In this document: in pieces, positions 32,298 through 40,953 of the stretch
Layout: every line of letters begins with the position of its first letter
Position numbering within the stretch: the stretch's first letter is position 1
Origin: Nanobdellota archaeon
Lineage (GTDB): Archaea > Nanobdellota > Nanobdellia > Parvarchaeales > Parvarchaeaceae
NCBI GenBank assembly: GCA_021800365.1
Contig: JAJYZA010000004.1
Span: forward strand, 1 to 50,809
DNA: 50,809 bases
Direction: 5' to 3'
Position numbers and translations under genes: made by a program
Notes under the pieces: model-generated
Databases searched by the model: none
Told to the model about the DNA's origin: nothing
The model's input: only the letters and a program-made list of their open reading frames with translations

Positions 32298-33218
32298 ATG
32301 ATATTAGAATGGAAGGAAAGGCGCGCGGCTATACTGAGAGATTATAATGCGATTATAAAGAAGATATTAGCACTTAATGACCTTAAAGGGGCGAGAATCA
32401 AATCTTTGAGGGGAGGATACATAAATATAGTACTTCTGGCGACGAAGGGAGAAATTAAGCGCATTATAAAAATATCGATTGACGACACATTACAAAATGA
32501 GGTTTACTGGTATAAAGAAGCAAAAAAGGCAAAAGTGGACTTGCCAAGATTAATTTCTTATGATCTATCAAAAAAATACATACCATATAAATATTGCATC
32601 ATGACTTACATAGATGGCAAGCTCCCAAACTCTAAAGCACTTTTGTATAGTGCGGGAGTTTTTGTTGGGAACGCACTAAGGAGATTGCATAAGTTACACG
32701 TTAATGGTTTCGGAAGTTTGGACTCCAATAATAATTGGACGAATAATACTTGGTTAGAAACTCTTCGAGATAAGCGTCGCTTTACGATAAACGACAAAGC
32801 GGCATTAAAGGTTCTCAAACCAAAACAAATAGCACTAATCGATAGCCTTACGATATTTAATAAAGAGCTAGCGTTCAAAAGTGCAAGGATTCTACACGGT
32901 GATCTTTATGAAGAGAACGTTCTATATTCAAAAAGATTAAACAGATTTTTCATAATTGATCCATCGCCATATGTGATTGCGGGAGACCCGATGTATGATG
33001 TTTCATACTCCATGGTGGAAAGGAGCGAAGGCTTTGACGCAGGCGTAAAAGACGGTTATGGATTAGATAGGTTAACTGAAAAGGAACTATGGCGCCTTAA
33101 GATGCTCAGTATATTTAATACCTTCTATGAAATGACGTGGTATCTTGAAAATACCGATTCCAGAAGGGAAATTGAAAAACTGCATAAAAGTCTTATCAAC
33201 AAACTGTCTTCAGTTTAA
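32298..33218 (+). CDS. Aminoglycoside-phosphotransferase-like small-molecule kinase
   Basis: The 306-residue protein has the kinase-like fold of the APH/choline/fructosamine kinase group. The N-lobe is GGYINIVLLATKGEIKRIIKIS, the hinge CIMTYIDGKLP, the catalytic loop ILHGDLYEENVLY, and the metal-binding segment FIIDPSPYVIAGDPMYDVSYS. These are the APH family HGDL..N and D(P/W)....GD.. motifs. The true substrate is unknown; sugars, fructosamines or nucleosides are possible. A TATA-like actttaaaaag lies about 25-30 nt before the ATG. Confidence 0.75.
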   Translation: MILEWKERRAAILRDYNAIIKKILALNDLKGARIKSLRGGYINIVLLATKGEIKRIIKISIDDTLQNEVYWYKEAKKAKVDLPRLISYDLSKKYIPYKYCIMTYIDGKLPNSKALLYSAGVFVGNALRRLHKLHVNGFGSLDSNNNWTNNTWLETLRDKRRFTINDKAALKVLKPKQIALIDSLTIFNKELAFKSARILHGDLYEENVLYSKRLNRFFIIDPSPYVIAGDPMYDVSYSMVERSEGFDAGVKDGYGLDRLTEKELWRLKMLSIFNTFYEMTWYLENTDSRREIEKLHKSLINKLSSV

Positions 33219-33259
33219 TGCTTTTGGTGACATACGGTTTTGCACATTAATATGGGAAG

Positions 33260-33445
33260 CTAATGCCGAAGCTTCCGCGCTTTCTCCTTTAACTCATCTG
33301 GATGTCTTATAATAGGATAATAACCCCTTACCCATGCTTTTATAGTGTTGTACGGGATGCCCAAACTATCGGAGATGTATGGCGTGGACTTTCCGTCCCT
33401 AGCCATCTGTATCGCCGTTTCAATATCTTTTTGCTTATGCTCCAT
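33260..33445 (-). CDS. Small helix-turn-helix protein
   Basis: A 61-residue protein with one HTH (residues 8-40: ETAIQMARDGKSTPYISDSLGIPYNTIKAWVRGY) and a basic C-terminal end (HPDELKEKARKLRH). The fold resembles homeodomain-like or resolvase-type HTH units. It could be a small DNA-binding regulator or the remnant HTH of a mobile element. It lies just beyond the tRNA-Lys and the 39-bp repeat, on the same strand. Confidence 0.5.
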   Translation of the reverse strand: MEHKQKDIETAIQMARDGKSTPYISDSLGIPYNTIKAWVRGYYPIIRHPDELKEKARKLRH

Positions 33446-33565
33446 ACCTACATTAGAAAAGACCTTATTAAAGCCCGTTTCTATTGGTTCCCAAAACGCC
33501 TAAATCTTAGGCAGGTATCTGCAGAAGGCACCCTTCGTAAACAAGCAGTAGGGGTCCGCAAGCAT

Positions 33566-33604
33566 CGTTTTGTGGAGTTGAGTTCCCAAAATTTACCTTC
33601 GGAA
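33566..33604 (-). repeat. 39-bp tRNA-linked repeat, copy B
   Basis: Matches 22556-22594 except one base. It lies 14 nt beyond the 3' end of tRNA-Lys. Read on the minus strand the two copies encode the same GKFWELNSTKR string, the one mismatch being synonymous (TCA/TCC). Confidence 0.85.
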
Positions 33605-33618
33605 CTACTGACTGCTTT

Positions 33619-33692
33619 TGGGACCGACGGGATTTGAACCCGCAACCTGCCGGTTAAAAGCCGGAAGCTCTTCCGTGTTGAGCTACGATCCC
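33619..33692 (-). tRNA. tRNA-Lys(TTT)
   Basis: A 74-nt cloverleaf. Acceptor GGGATCG pairs with CGGTCCC; the anticodon loop is CTTTTAA with anticodon TTT; the T arm is GCGGG-TTCAAAT-CCCGT; the discriminator is A and no CCA is encoded. The first pair of the anticodon stem is a U-C mismatch (27-43). A TATA-like gttaaataat lies about 25 nt upstream on the minus strand. Confidence 0.95.
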
Positions 33693-33880
33693 GCAGAGTA
33701 AGATAGTATTATTTAACTTTAGACGTTTAAATTTATTACTTGTAAGCAAAAGCCGCTATTAACTAAACGCGGCAATAGGTTAGAAAGCCCTACAGATAAT
33801 ATTCTGTCAACAATAATTTGCTCCTAAAAGCTTTTATACTGTGAGAACCCTATTTATTAAATAATGTTCTGGTAAATGCT

Positions 33881-34369
33881 ATGGAAGCTACGGCTACGAG
33901 TGTTGGAAATGAGAGTGTATCCCATTTTTTCATAATAAGAGTCACCATGGGTCGTGAGATGCAGGTAATGGAGAGACTGGAATCACAAACTACTAGAGTT
34001 CCCGGCGTCTACTCTTTGATAAAACCTTACTCATTAAAAGGTTATCTTATTGTCGAGAGCGATAGCTATGAAAGCGTATCACAGCTAATCTATAACATAA
34101 AACATGTTAGGGGCATAATTAAGAAAGAACTCACAAAGGAAGAAGCATTAAAGACTATTGAAAGCAAGAAACAGGTTATAGAGATAAATGCAGGCGATAT
34201 AGTCAAGGTTCTTGCTGGCCCATTCAAAGGAGAGACGGCTACGGTTAAGAGCGTAAACAAAGAGAAGGGCGAGATAACTGTTATGTTCCTTGAGTCTGCG
34301 GTCCCTATAAGCGTGAACATAAAGATATCTGACGTCTCAACAATAAAAAGCGAGGGAGAAAACAAATGA
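33881..34369 (+). CDS. spt5: Transcription elongation factor Spt5 (NusG-like)
   Basis: The 162-residue protein has an NGN domain (FFIIRVTMGREMQVMERLESQ to VRGIIKKELTKEEAL) and a KOW domain (EINAGDIVKVLAGPFKGETATVKSVNKEKGEITVMFLE). Spt5 binds the RNA polymerase clamp with Spt4 and keeps it processive. A run before the NGN domain (MEATATSVGNESVS) is slightly longer than usual. It overlaps rpl11 by 4 nt, the classical archaeal pairing. Confidence 0.93.
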   Translation: MEATATSVGNESVSHFFIIRVTMGREMQVMERLESQTTRVPGVYSLIKPYSLKGYLIVESDSYESVSQLIYNIKHVRGIIKKELTKEEALKTIESKKQVIEINAGDIVKVLAGPFKGETATVKSVNKEKGEITVMFLESAVPISVNIKISDVSTIKSEGENK

Positions 34370-34803
34370 AAAGTACGGTTCGTGTTGTAGTAGACGGCGG
34401 AAAAGCGACGCCAGCACCGCCGCTCGGTCCACAGATAACGATGCTTGGGCTTAAAGCGCCAGAAGTGATAAAAAAGATAAATGACCAAACAAAGCAGTTT
34501 GAAGGCATGAAGGTACCAGTAGAGATAGAAGTCGACAAAAGCACGAAGGCGTATAATTTGAATGTCCTTATGCCCCCGATCTCGCAACTTCTTATAAAAG
34601 CCGCGAAAATCGAAAAGGGATTTGGCGATAGAAAGGAATCGGCATCGGTATCCTTTGAAGACGTAAAGAAGATTGCAAAAGACCACTCCAAATATTCGTT
34701 GGCTAAAGGGGATGATAAGTTAATAAACGAGGTTCTCGGAAGTTGCATAAGCATGGGTTTGAAAGTTGACGGAAAAGATCCGCGCGAATTTATAAAAAAG
34801 TAA
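34366..34803 (+). CDS. rpl11: 50S ribosomal protein uL11
   Basis: The 145-residue protein binds the GTPase-centre rRNA. Signatures are VDGGKATPAPPLGPQ (proline-rich hinge), KVPVEIEVDKSTKAYNLNVLMPPISQLLIKAA, and the RNA-binding C-terminal helix SLAKGDDKLINEVLGSCISMGLKVDG. Usually L1, L10 and L12 follow in archaea; here a DedA gene follows instead. Confidence 0.95.
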   Translation: MKSTVRVVVDGGKATPAPPLGPQITMLGLKAPEVIKKINDQTKQFEGMKVPVEIEVDKSTKAYNLNVLMPPISQLLIKAAKIEKGFGDRKESASVSFEDVKKIAKDHSKYSLAKGDDKLINEVLGSCISMGLKVDGKDPREFIKK

Positions 34804-34804
34804 T

Positions 34805-35449
34805 ATGAGCTTCTTTGGGGTGGACCAAATCATTGCGTTCATGTCCCAGAACGGTTATCTTGCTTATCTGGCGATATTCGTATTGATGCTTTCCGAATCT
34901 ACAATCATCCCGATACCGAGCGAGGTAGTTCTACCATTCGCGGGAGTCTTAATCGCGGCCGGCGTTATCAATCCGATTTTGGGATTTTTGGACGCCGTTA
35001 TTGCCTCTTTGATTGGAAACCTAGTGGCATTTTTATTGGGTTATGTCTTTGGGATAGATGTTGTATACAAGTATGGCCAAAAGTTCGGCTTCAAAATGGA
35101 CGCTTATCTCCAGGGAGAACGCTGGATCAAAAAATATGGCAATGCATTTGCGTTCATCTGCAAACTACTTCCTGTCGTAAGGTCCTTTTCTTCTGTCATT
35201 TGCGGCGCTTTTAAGATGGACCTCAAAAAGTTTATAATTTATACGACGGCCGGAGTAGCGATATGGTCTGCTACGCTGATGTATGTAGGTTTTGTATTTA
35301 CAAATAATTGGCAGTCTATATCCAATGTTATTATAATTTCTAGTCCGTATATAGGAATAGTTGCAGTAATCATACTGCTTTTCTTAACAAGACGCTGGAT
35401 CTTGCGCTGGACGCGGATGCTATACAAAGCGCCAATAAAGGGCAAATAA
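34805..35449 (+). CDS. DedA-family membrane protein
   Basis: The 214-residue protein has the DedA (SNARE-associated, VTT) plan. The motif ESTIIPIPSEVVLPFAG lies in a re-entrant loop, and FICKLLPVVRSFSSVICGAFKM is the conserved FxRxxPxxRxxxxxxAG-type motif with Lys in place of the first Arg. Two C-terminal membrane segments follow. Bacterial relatives flip undecaprenyl phosphate; an archaeal polyprenyl-phosphate role is inference. It begins one base after the uL11 stop. Confidence 0.85.
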   Translation: MSFFGVDQIIAFMSQNGYLAYLAIFVLMLSESTIIPIPSEVVLPFAGVLIAAGVINPILGFLDAVIASLIGNLVAFLLGYVFGIDVVYKYGQKFGFKMDAYLQGERWIKKYGNAFAFICKLLPVVRSFSSVICGAFKMDLKKFIIYTTAGVAIWSATLMYVGFVFTNNWQSISNVIIISSPYIGIVAVIILLFLTRRWILRWTRMLYKAPIKGK

Positions 35450-35530
35450 TGGGTAAACTATAAGTTGTGATTATATCGAGAAATAAAATTAATTTAAAAA
35501 GAATTTAAGTACATGCATATTTAGGGTCTA

Positions 35531-36223
35531 ATGGTTAGCATAGCCAAAAGCAATCTAGAAACACTTTTGAATAAAAAGCAGCGGGAAGCTTATACAAAAA
35601 TATTAGATCTGTTGCCGCCCAGTAATTGTTTTAACTATCCGTTGAATGAACTGGAGTTATATCTGGTCCTGAATGGGCTTAAACCGGCAGCATGGTTTGC
35701 GCTTACCGGCATATACTGCCATGATAAAGTTGCCTTGAGAGGTGCCGCACTCTCTAGGAAAGAATATGAGAAGACATTATCGTGTGAATTGGATAAACTC
35801 CATTTGCCATATGCCGTAACCCGAGAGATATCGAGAGAAAGTACCGGGTCTTATGTCTACAATACCTACATAAGCATCGCTACTAACGAGAAAACCCTTA
35901 AAAGTCTTCTCAAAGCATCGAAAAGACAGGATAATGAAGAGATTGGCAAGGCCCTTGGTTACCCTCTGGATGCATCAAAAGCATTTGATAAAACAATAAA
36001 TGGTGATGACTTTTCTAAATCCATAAAAAACGCAAAAAACGCCGGAATCCAGATTCCCAGTTGGCTTGCATACATAAGTTTTATCCCGGAACAATCAGAT
36101 TTAGTTAATAAAAGCGTATCAAAAAGCAGCGAAGTTCTCGGCAAAAAATATCGGGAGTTCGTAAGAGATAAAAATCCCGGGCTTGCAAAGCGAGTCGAAG
36201 ACTTTTTCTATAAGAAGGCGTAA
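35531..36223 (+). CDS. Hypothetical protein, possibly DUF483-like
   Basis: A 230-residue soluble protein. A central segment EEIGKALGYPLDASKAFDK looks like the LGYPxCCxxAF motif of archaeal DUF483 proteins, but the cysteine pair is replaced. The flanking WFALTGIYCHD and WLAYISFIPEQ add to a compact alpha/beta domain. The C-terminal end is basic and helical. Function unknown. TATA-like strings (aatttaaaaag, gaatttaagt) lie before the start. Confidence 0.6.
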   Translation: MVSIAKSNLETLLNKKQREAYTKILDLLPPSNCFNYPLNELELYLVLNGLKPAAWFALTGIYCHDKVALRGAALSRKEYEKTLSCELDKLHLPYAVTREISRESTGSYVYNTYISIATNEKTLKSLLKASKRQDNEEIGKALGYPLDASKAFDKTINGDDFSKSIKNAKNAGIQIPSWLAYISFIPEQSDLVNKSVSKSSEVLGKKYREFVRDKNPGLAKRVEDFFYKKA

Positions 36224-36381
36224 AATAAACGATACGAAACTCCAGATATGCAACTGGTCTTATTCCCTCTCTTAAAGGTTTTAAATTTGACGGTTTCTAT
36301 ATCCTTCATAGGGGGCTTCGTTGGATCTGCAGATGGGATTGGCAGGTTGACAGAACCTTGATATGCTTTTGTATGGCGCTT
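36208..36381 (-). pseudogene. Possible decayed coding segment in the 36.2-36.6 kb gap
   Basis: The 343-bp gap 36224-36566 has no intact gene. The minus strand holds an open frame without ATG that reads YQGSVNLPIPSADPTKPPMKDIETVKFKTF and looks protein-like. An upstream frame reads PAKRYILFKTQVFRLNKQVPMTVPLKAPYKSISRF, and an ATG-started 22-codon frame at 36450-36518 reads MTIVTIGVFIDPVNRTILGVAS. These could be parts of one frameshifted gene. No family recognised, and chance is not excluded. Confidence 0.25.
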
Positions 36382-36566
36382 TCAGAGGTACTGTCATAGG
36401 AACTTGCTTATTAAGTCTAAAGACCTGGGTCTTAAATAGGATATATCTCTTAGCTGGCTACTCCCAGAATCGTCCTATTGACCGGGTCTATAAAAACTCC
36501 GATAGTTACTATTGTCATCTTATTATGCACTGAATTCCTTTTTGATATATTTAAATCTTATTGACA

Positions 36567-37559
36567 TTAAGTTACAAATCTCACTATCGCCCCGCCAAAC
36601 CCATTTAAAAGATCTAGTGATTCATCCTTTTCATCAAAAAATGTTATTTCCGTACCATTTTTGTCAAGTTCTTCAATTAAATCCTTGTTATTAACCACGA
36701 AATCCCTACTAAGTAAGGCTGCGATGGGCGTAGCGGTTTTAATTGTAGATTTTATTTTATCTGTACCATAAACATAACCTTTTTCTCCATCAGATATCTC
36801 TTTTATGTATTCATTTATCAAAGACCTCTGAAGTGATATCTTTGTGTTTTTTAGCAATGAATTCACAGTATCTTTTGTTAGAATCTCCTTTAATCCAGTA
36901 TCTGCATATGAAACGGTTTCATAACTAATGTTTAGATCTTTAAGATAATCCTTCCTTAACTCTTCATTGTCTATCGCTTTTCCGCCGACTAAGACGAGAT
37001 TCCATTGTGTTTTTTCATAATTTGCTCGTATTTCCGTAGCCAATTTTTTAAAAAAGACTTCTCTATTATCGTTTTTAAAGCGCTTTCCTGCCACCGCACT
37101 CTTTAATTCGTATAGTCTCTTTGTTGAATAATTCGTTATTCTGTAGAATAAAGCGTAACCATCCTCATAAACACAAATTAATATTTTTGGAGACCTCTCT
37201 CGGGACTTTATTACCATATTTACCTGAAACGCCAGAAATTTATTTTTTGCTAGTGCGAAACCTACATGCGGTCTAAGTGCAATAGTGTGATATTTGTGAA
37301 GAGGAACGTTCTCATCCGAAGATGCTGTTATTTTCCCACTTACTTCTAGAGCCGAGTCGGTAAGTTTTATGTTCTCCGCTTCTAAACTCAGCTTGACCGG
37401 CCTTATCTCCTTGGAATCGCCGACAGATATCTTCCTCTGCGAATAGGCGGTTAATTTATCGCCTACCTCTATTACGTAACTTAGAGTTATCAGGTCGTCA
37501 AAAGATCTTATTAGTGCTTTAAGCTCGCCCTTCCGCGGCTCAAATTTTACTATTTTCAT
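36567..37559 (-). CDS. pelA: Pelota (archaeal Dom34) ribosome-rescue factor
   Basis: The 330-residue protein recognises stalled ribosomes with aEF1A/aABCE1. The N-terminal Sm-like domain (GELKALIRSFDDLITLSYVIEVGDKLTAYSQRKI) and the VKLSLEAENIKLTDSALEVSGKI strands are clear. A central eRF1-like domain has NLVLVGGKAIDNEELR. The C-terminal eL30-like domain runs through AALLSRDFV to LDLLNGFGGAIVRFVT, matching the family's end. It overlaps the permease gene by ATGA. Confidence 0.88.
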   Translation of the reverse strand: MKIVKFEPRKGELKALIRSFDDLITLSYVIEVGDKLTAYSQRKISVGDSKEIRPVKLSLEAENIKLTDSALEVSGKITASSDENVPLHKYHTIALRPHVGFALAKNKFLAFQVNMVIKSRERSPKILICVYEDGYALFYRITNYSTKRLYELKSAVAGKRFKNDNREVFFKKLATEIRANYEKTQWNLVLVGGKAIDNEELRKDYLKDLNISYETVSYADTGLKEILTKDTVNSLLKNTKISLQRSLINEYIKEISDGEKGYVYGTDKIKSTIKTATPIAALLSRDFVVNNKDLIEELDKNGTEITFFDEKDESLDLLNGFGGAIVRFVT

Positions 37560-38668
37560 AAAACTACGTAGACAAGGGTATAGATAAAGCCTGCAAGCAT
37601 CACTATCGAAGTGAATATGAGCGTCGCGATACCGCCTGGGACTCGGTAAACCTTATTTACCCTAAATCTTTTTCGTTCATAGTAAACCGCTATAAGGATC
37701 ATTAATGACAAAATCGGGAGAAGAATTCCTCCAACAACCCCCAATACGCTTGCAAAGTTCGCACCGACGAGCGCGAGAATAAACGGTACTAGCACTGCGA
37801 GCCAAAAGCTCTTGGTTCTGTCCAATCCAAAATCGAAGTTAAAGGCATCCACAACCACTAGGCTTAATGCTATATAAGGAGTTACCACTAAAAAGATCGT
37901 AAGGATATAAAATAATATATTGTAAGCACCCGAGTTTACGGAATTTGTCGCTATGGATGAAACGCCCTGTCCAAATGCGCCTATGAAAGCCGCCGCAAAT
38001 AATATGTATACCGCCATTGAAATTACAGTCCCTATGATGACTACTTTATTAAAATGCTCTGGTTTATTGCCAAGTTCTTCTCGCACTTCTGGCACAACTG
38101 TGAATGACATCAAAGCGAATAAGATTACGCCAAATGGTTCCAAAAAATTGAGTGGTTGTAGCGTTCCTAGGTTGGCCGCCTTTGCAGAAAATATAATAAC
38201 TATCGATACGACTAGCAGAAGAAGTATCTTTATTATCGAAAGCGGTGTTTCTGCAGCTTCGACTGCCTTATATCCCTTGTATATTATTGGTGCAGCTAAA
38301 GCGAACACCAGAAAAACTGAGATATCATATGGTACGCCCAATACGTATTGCAGCGAAACGCCCATCGCTATAAGGTAAGCGAATATCGCGCCATATATCA
38401 CAAAAATCTGCAGGGACATCACCGTTGACCTTAATTTTGCACTAGTGTATTTACTTATCAAAATCGGCAGCTGGTGTATCTTTTTTAGCTTGAAAGAAAG
38501 CTCGCCGGTGTATAAGGTTATAAAAATCGAGGACACTCCGACGACAATGATTAATGCTAAGCCTATAAGGAAACCGGATTTTGAAATCGCGTATGGAAGA
38601 GCCAGTATCCCGGCACCGACGATTGTACCTACTATCGTGCCTACCGCTTCTAAATATTTACCGTCCAT
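37556..38668 (-). CDS. Amino-acid permease (aromatic/hydroxy amino acid type)
   Basis: The 370-residue protein has about ten or eleven membrane segments. The first segment VGTIVGTIVGAGILALPYAISKSG carries the GAGILALPYA unwound helix typical of the AAAP/HAAAP (TyrP/Tnp-like) transporters of the APC superfamily. A charged stretch (VPEVREELGNKPEHFNKVVIIGT) lies in the middle, as in the family. It most likely imports an amino acid with protons or sodium. It is co-transcribed with pelA. Confidence 0.85.
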   Translation of the reverse strand: MDGKYLEAVGTIVGTIVGAGILALPYAISKSGFLIGLALIIVVGVSSIFITLYTGELSFKLKKIHQLPILISKYTSAKLRSTVMSLQIFVIYGAIFAYLIAMGVSLQYVLGVPYDISVFLVFALAAPIIYKGYKAVEAAETPLSIIKILLLLVVSIVIIFSAKAANLGTLQPLNFLEPFGVILFALMSFTVVPEVREELGNKPEHFNKVVIIGTVISMAVYILFAAAFIGAFGQGVSSIATNSVNSGAYNILFYILTIFLVVTPYIALSLVVVDAFNFDFGLDRTKSFWLAVLVPFILALVGANFASVLGVVGGILLPILSLMILIAVYYERKRFRVNKVYRVPGGIATLIFTSIVMLAGFIYTLVYVVL

Positions 38669-38753
38669 TTATTATTACGCCGACGTGTGCTAATATAGCT
38701 ATTTTTATAGCAAATTAATTTATTTATTAGGTTGCCATGACAGTTAATTAAAT

Positions 38754-38826
38754 GCTCCTGTAGTCTAGCGGCCAAGGACGTCGGCCTCTCGAGTCGACGA
38801 CCCGGGTTCAAATCCCGGCAGGAGCA
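38754..38826 (+). tRNA. tRNA-Glu(CTC)
   Basis: A 73-nt cloverleaf. Acceptor GCTCCTG pairs with CAGGAGC; the anticodon stem TCGGC/GTCGA holds loop CTCTCGA with anticodon CTC; the T arm is CCGGG-TTCAAAT-CCCGG; the discriminator is A and no CCA is encoded. A TATA-like ttatttatt lies about 30 nt upstream. The 39-bp repeat found near the other two tRNAs is absent here. Confidence 0.95.
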
Positions 38827-38898
38827 AATTTTGATTGGGATAATGATACTTACTAAAAAGTACGGTCAGTCACCTAGACCTCTGCAATAAAATATTAC

Positions 38899-39051
38899 TT
38901 ATAAAAATTTACATGTATTACTTGACAAAGATGGACTTATATCTAGCCTTCCATTCTTAGCATTTAAAACAATCGTCTTGTCTATTAATCTATTTCTGTT
39001 TTTAACTGCCTTGGCATCTACTATTCTAACCTCGGTTATTTCTCCATAGAA
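38899..39051 (-). pseudogene. Possible gene remnant in the 38.8-39.2 kb gap
   Basis: In the 344-bp gap after tRNA-Glu, the minus strand has a 50-codon frame after a TAG, without ATG: FYGEITEVRIVDAKAVKNRNRLIDKTIVLN and on to a TAA. It looks coding (charged, alternating beta). The other upstream frame (GPIYNGIHDSS) might be the continuation across a frameshift. No family recognised. The remainder of the gap shows only the promoter region of the phosphorylase. Confidence 0.3.
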
Positions 39052-39170
39052 CTATCATGTATTCCGTTGTAAATTGGCCCCTTCTTTCGATTTGCATAAT
39101 ATCACTAATAACCGTTCAGAGTTAACCTTATCTTAACATATTAATACTATCTGCTGCTAGAAGAGTCTTT

Positions 39171-39881
39171 ATGGCATCTGAAATTGTGCCGATACACATA
39201 CAGCTTAAAAAAGGGGCAGTTTCCAAGAGAGTTATCGTCGCAGGAGACCCAAGCAGGATAGAAGCCATCTCAAAATTTCTTGATAATCCAAAAATACTGA
39301 ACAAATATAGGTATCTAGTTTATACCGGGCAATACAAAGGCAAGGAGATTACTTTAGCTTCGCATGGGATAGGTGCCCCATCAATTGCGATTGCAATCGA
39401 AGAGCTGTATGCACTCGGTGGCGAAATGTTTATACGCCTGGGTACATGTGGGGGTGTTCAGAAAGACCAGAAATATGGGAGCTTGATAATACCGTCTTCA
39501 GCATTTTCTAGCGGCGGGGGGACTATCGGTGCATACGTAAAAGATTCTAAGGAAGCATTTGAACCAGACCATGACATTTCGAATAAGTTGATAGAAACTG
39601 CTAAGAAAAATGGTAAGAACTACTTTGTTGGCCCAGTATTTTCAAGTGATGCCTTCTATAAAGAAAATGAGGAAGTATCTAAAAAGCGCGATAAAATAGT
39701 CGGTGTAGAAATGGAATGCGCTACGTTGTTTATGCTCGGCAAATTAAAGAAATTCAAAACCGCATCATTGTTGATGGTAGTAGATAATCAATTGGAGAAC
39801 GTGCCGTTTCTTTCAATAGATGAGATGCACAGGCTAGCTGAGGAGGCCGCAATAATAGTTTTGGACACATTAGTAGCCTAA
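39171..39881 (+). CDS. Nucleoside phosphorylase (uridine/purine type)
   Basis: The 236-residue protein of the PNP/UDP family splits nucleosides with phosphate. Signatures are VIVAGDPSRIEAIS (phosphate site), TLASHGIGAPSIAIAIEELYALGGEMFIRLGTCGGV and KIVGVEMECATLFMLGKL, the Glu-Met-Glu ribose-binding motif. Uridine and purine specificities cannot be separated by eye. It supplies free bases that the phosphoribosyltransferase at 30.3 kb could reuse. The C45 gene follows after 18 nt. Confidence 0.9.
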   Translation: MASEIVPIHIQLKKGAVSKRVIVAGDPSRIEAISKFLDNPKILNKYRYLVYTGQYKGKEITLASHGIGAPSIAIAIEELYALGGEMFIRLGTCGGVQKDQKYGSLIIPSSAFSSGGGTIGAYVKDSKEAFEPDHDISNKLIETAKKNGKNYFVGPVFSSDAFYKENEEVSKKRDKIVGVEMECATLFMLGKLKKFKTASLLMVVDNQLENVPFLSIDEMHRLAEEAAIIVLDTLVA

Positions 39882-39899
39882 ATCTATGGACGCTAGGAT

Positions 39900-40922
39900 A
39901 TGAAAGTAAAAACATTTGCAGGCAACCCATTTGAAATAGGCAGAATGCAAGGGGAAATATATCGTAGAAATGGCCTCGATTTTAAAAATCTAAATATAGA
40001 TAATGAGCTTTTTGATGGGCAGCGTTATATTTATAATAAGTATTACCCGGAATTTTTGGAGAGATTAAGGGGAGTCGCCGAGGGTGGCAAATTTGAGGAA
40101 GATAAACTCATATATTCCTTCATAACTGGTGAACTTAGGTTCTTTAGAAAGGTTTTCTCCCCGAAACAGCAGTGCACCATATTCGGTGTAAAAAATGACA
40201 ATGGCGCCTTTGTCGGTAGAAATTATGACTGGTATCCTGTGGCGGAGAAATTTTTTGAAGTTTATCGGTTAAGGGATCCTGAAAAAAACGCTTTCATAGG
40301 CATAACCGACATGCTTGTTGCGAGTTCTCGCGATACTAAGCCGTTCGCTTATGCGCCGGAGGACACTTTGAATGATAGGGGGTTGTATATAGGCCTTACA
40401 TTTGCGCATAGAAATGCCCACGGCTTTGGCTTGTCAAACCTTCATATTCTAGAGCTAATAGCGCAAAATTGTGACACTGTAGAGGAAGCCCTGAGAATAT
40501 TTGAGGAGATGCCCGTATGTACGCCGAAAAATTTCTTTATTGCGGATAAAACGGGGGACATGGCAGTGGTCGAACACGCATTCGACAAATTTAGGATTTT
40601 GCGACCTGAGAATGGCGTGCTTATACAAACTAATCATTATACTGATCCAGAGCTTAAAAGATATGATGAAGTTTTTTTACGTTACCCAAAACATAATACG
40701 TTACTCAGATACGACGAGGTAAAAAATAAAATTATGGCTAACAAGGAAAAATTAGATAGAGCAGACATAATAAAAATACTTGGAAAAGTGGGGTCTTGTG
40801 TGTGCCAAAATAACAAGTATACAAGGACTATCTGGTCTATTTCGATTGATACTAAAAGACAGGATTATACGTTGTACTGGGACTTATTAGGAAAACGTAA
40901 GAAACTGCAACTAGAAGTGTAG
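39900..40922 (+). CDS. C45-type Ntn-hydrolase (acyltransferase/amidase-like)
   Basis: The 340-residue protein resembles peptidase C45 / acyl-CoA:6-aminopenicillanate acyltransferases and choloylglycine-hydrolase relatives. A propeptide of 91 residues precedes Cys92 in QQCTIFGVKNDNGAFVGRNYDWYP, which should become the N-terminal nucleophile after self-cleavage. The RNYDW signature is characteristic. NHYTDP in the second half is also family-like. The substrate is probably an amide or lipid conjugate and cannot be read from the sequence. It lies in a two-gene unit with the phosphorylase. Confidence 0.82.
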   Translation: MKVKTFAGNPFEIGRMQGEIYRRNGLDFKNLNIDNELFDGQRYIYNKYYPEFLERLRGVAEGGKFEEDKLIYSFITGELRFFRKVFSPKQQCTIFGVKNDNGAFVGRNYDWYPVAEKFFEVYRLRDPEKNAFIGITDMLVASSRDTKPFAYAPEDTLNDRGLYIGLTFAHRNAHGFGLSNLHILELIAQNCDTVEEALRIFEEMPVCTPKNFFIADKTGDMAVVEHAFDKFRILRPENGVLIQTNHYTDPELKRYDEVFLRYPKHNTLLRYDEVKNKIMANKEKLDRADIIKILGKVGSCVCQNNKYTRTIWSISIDTKRQDYTLYWDLLGKRKKLQLEV

Positions 40923-40953
40923 GTTTTTAAGCCCAGCTTTTCATAATTCATTT

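Noticed and set aside
33302-33637. 111-residue plus-strand ORF
   Set aside because: It runs antisense through the HTH gene, the 39-bp repeat and tRNA-Lys.
34090-34754. 198- and 149-residue minus-strand ORFs
   Set aside because: Antisense to spt5 and rpl11, which are certain.
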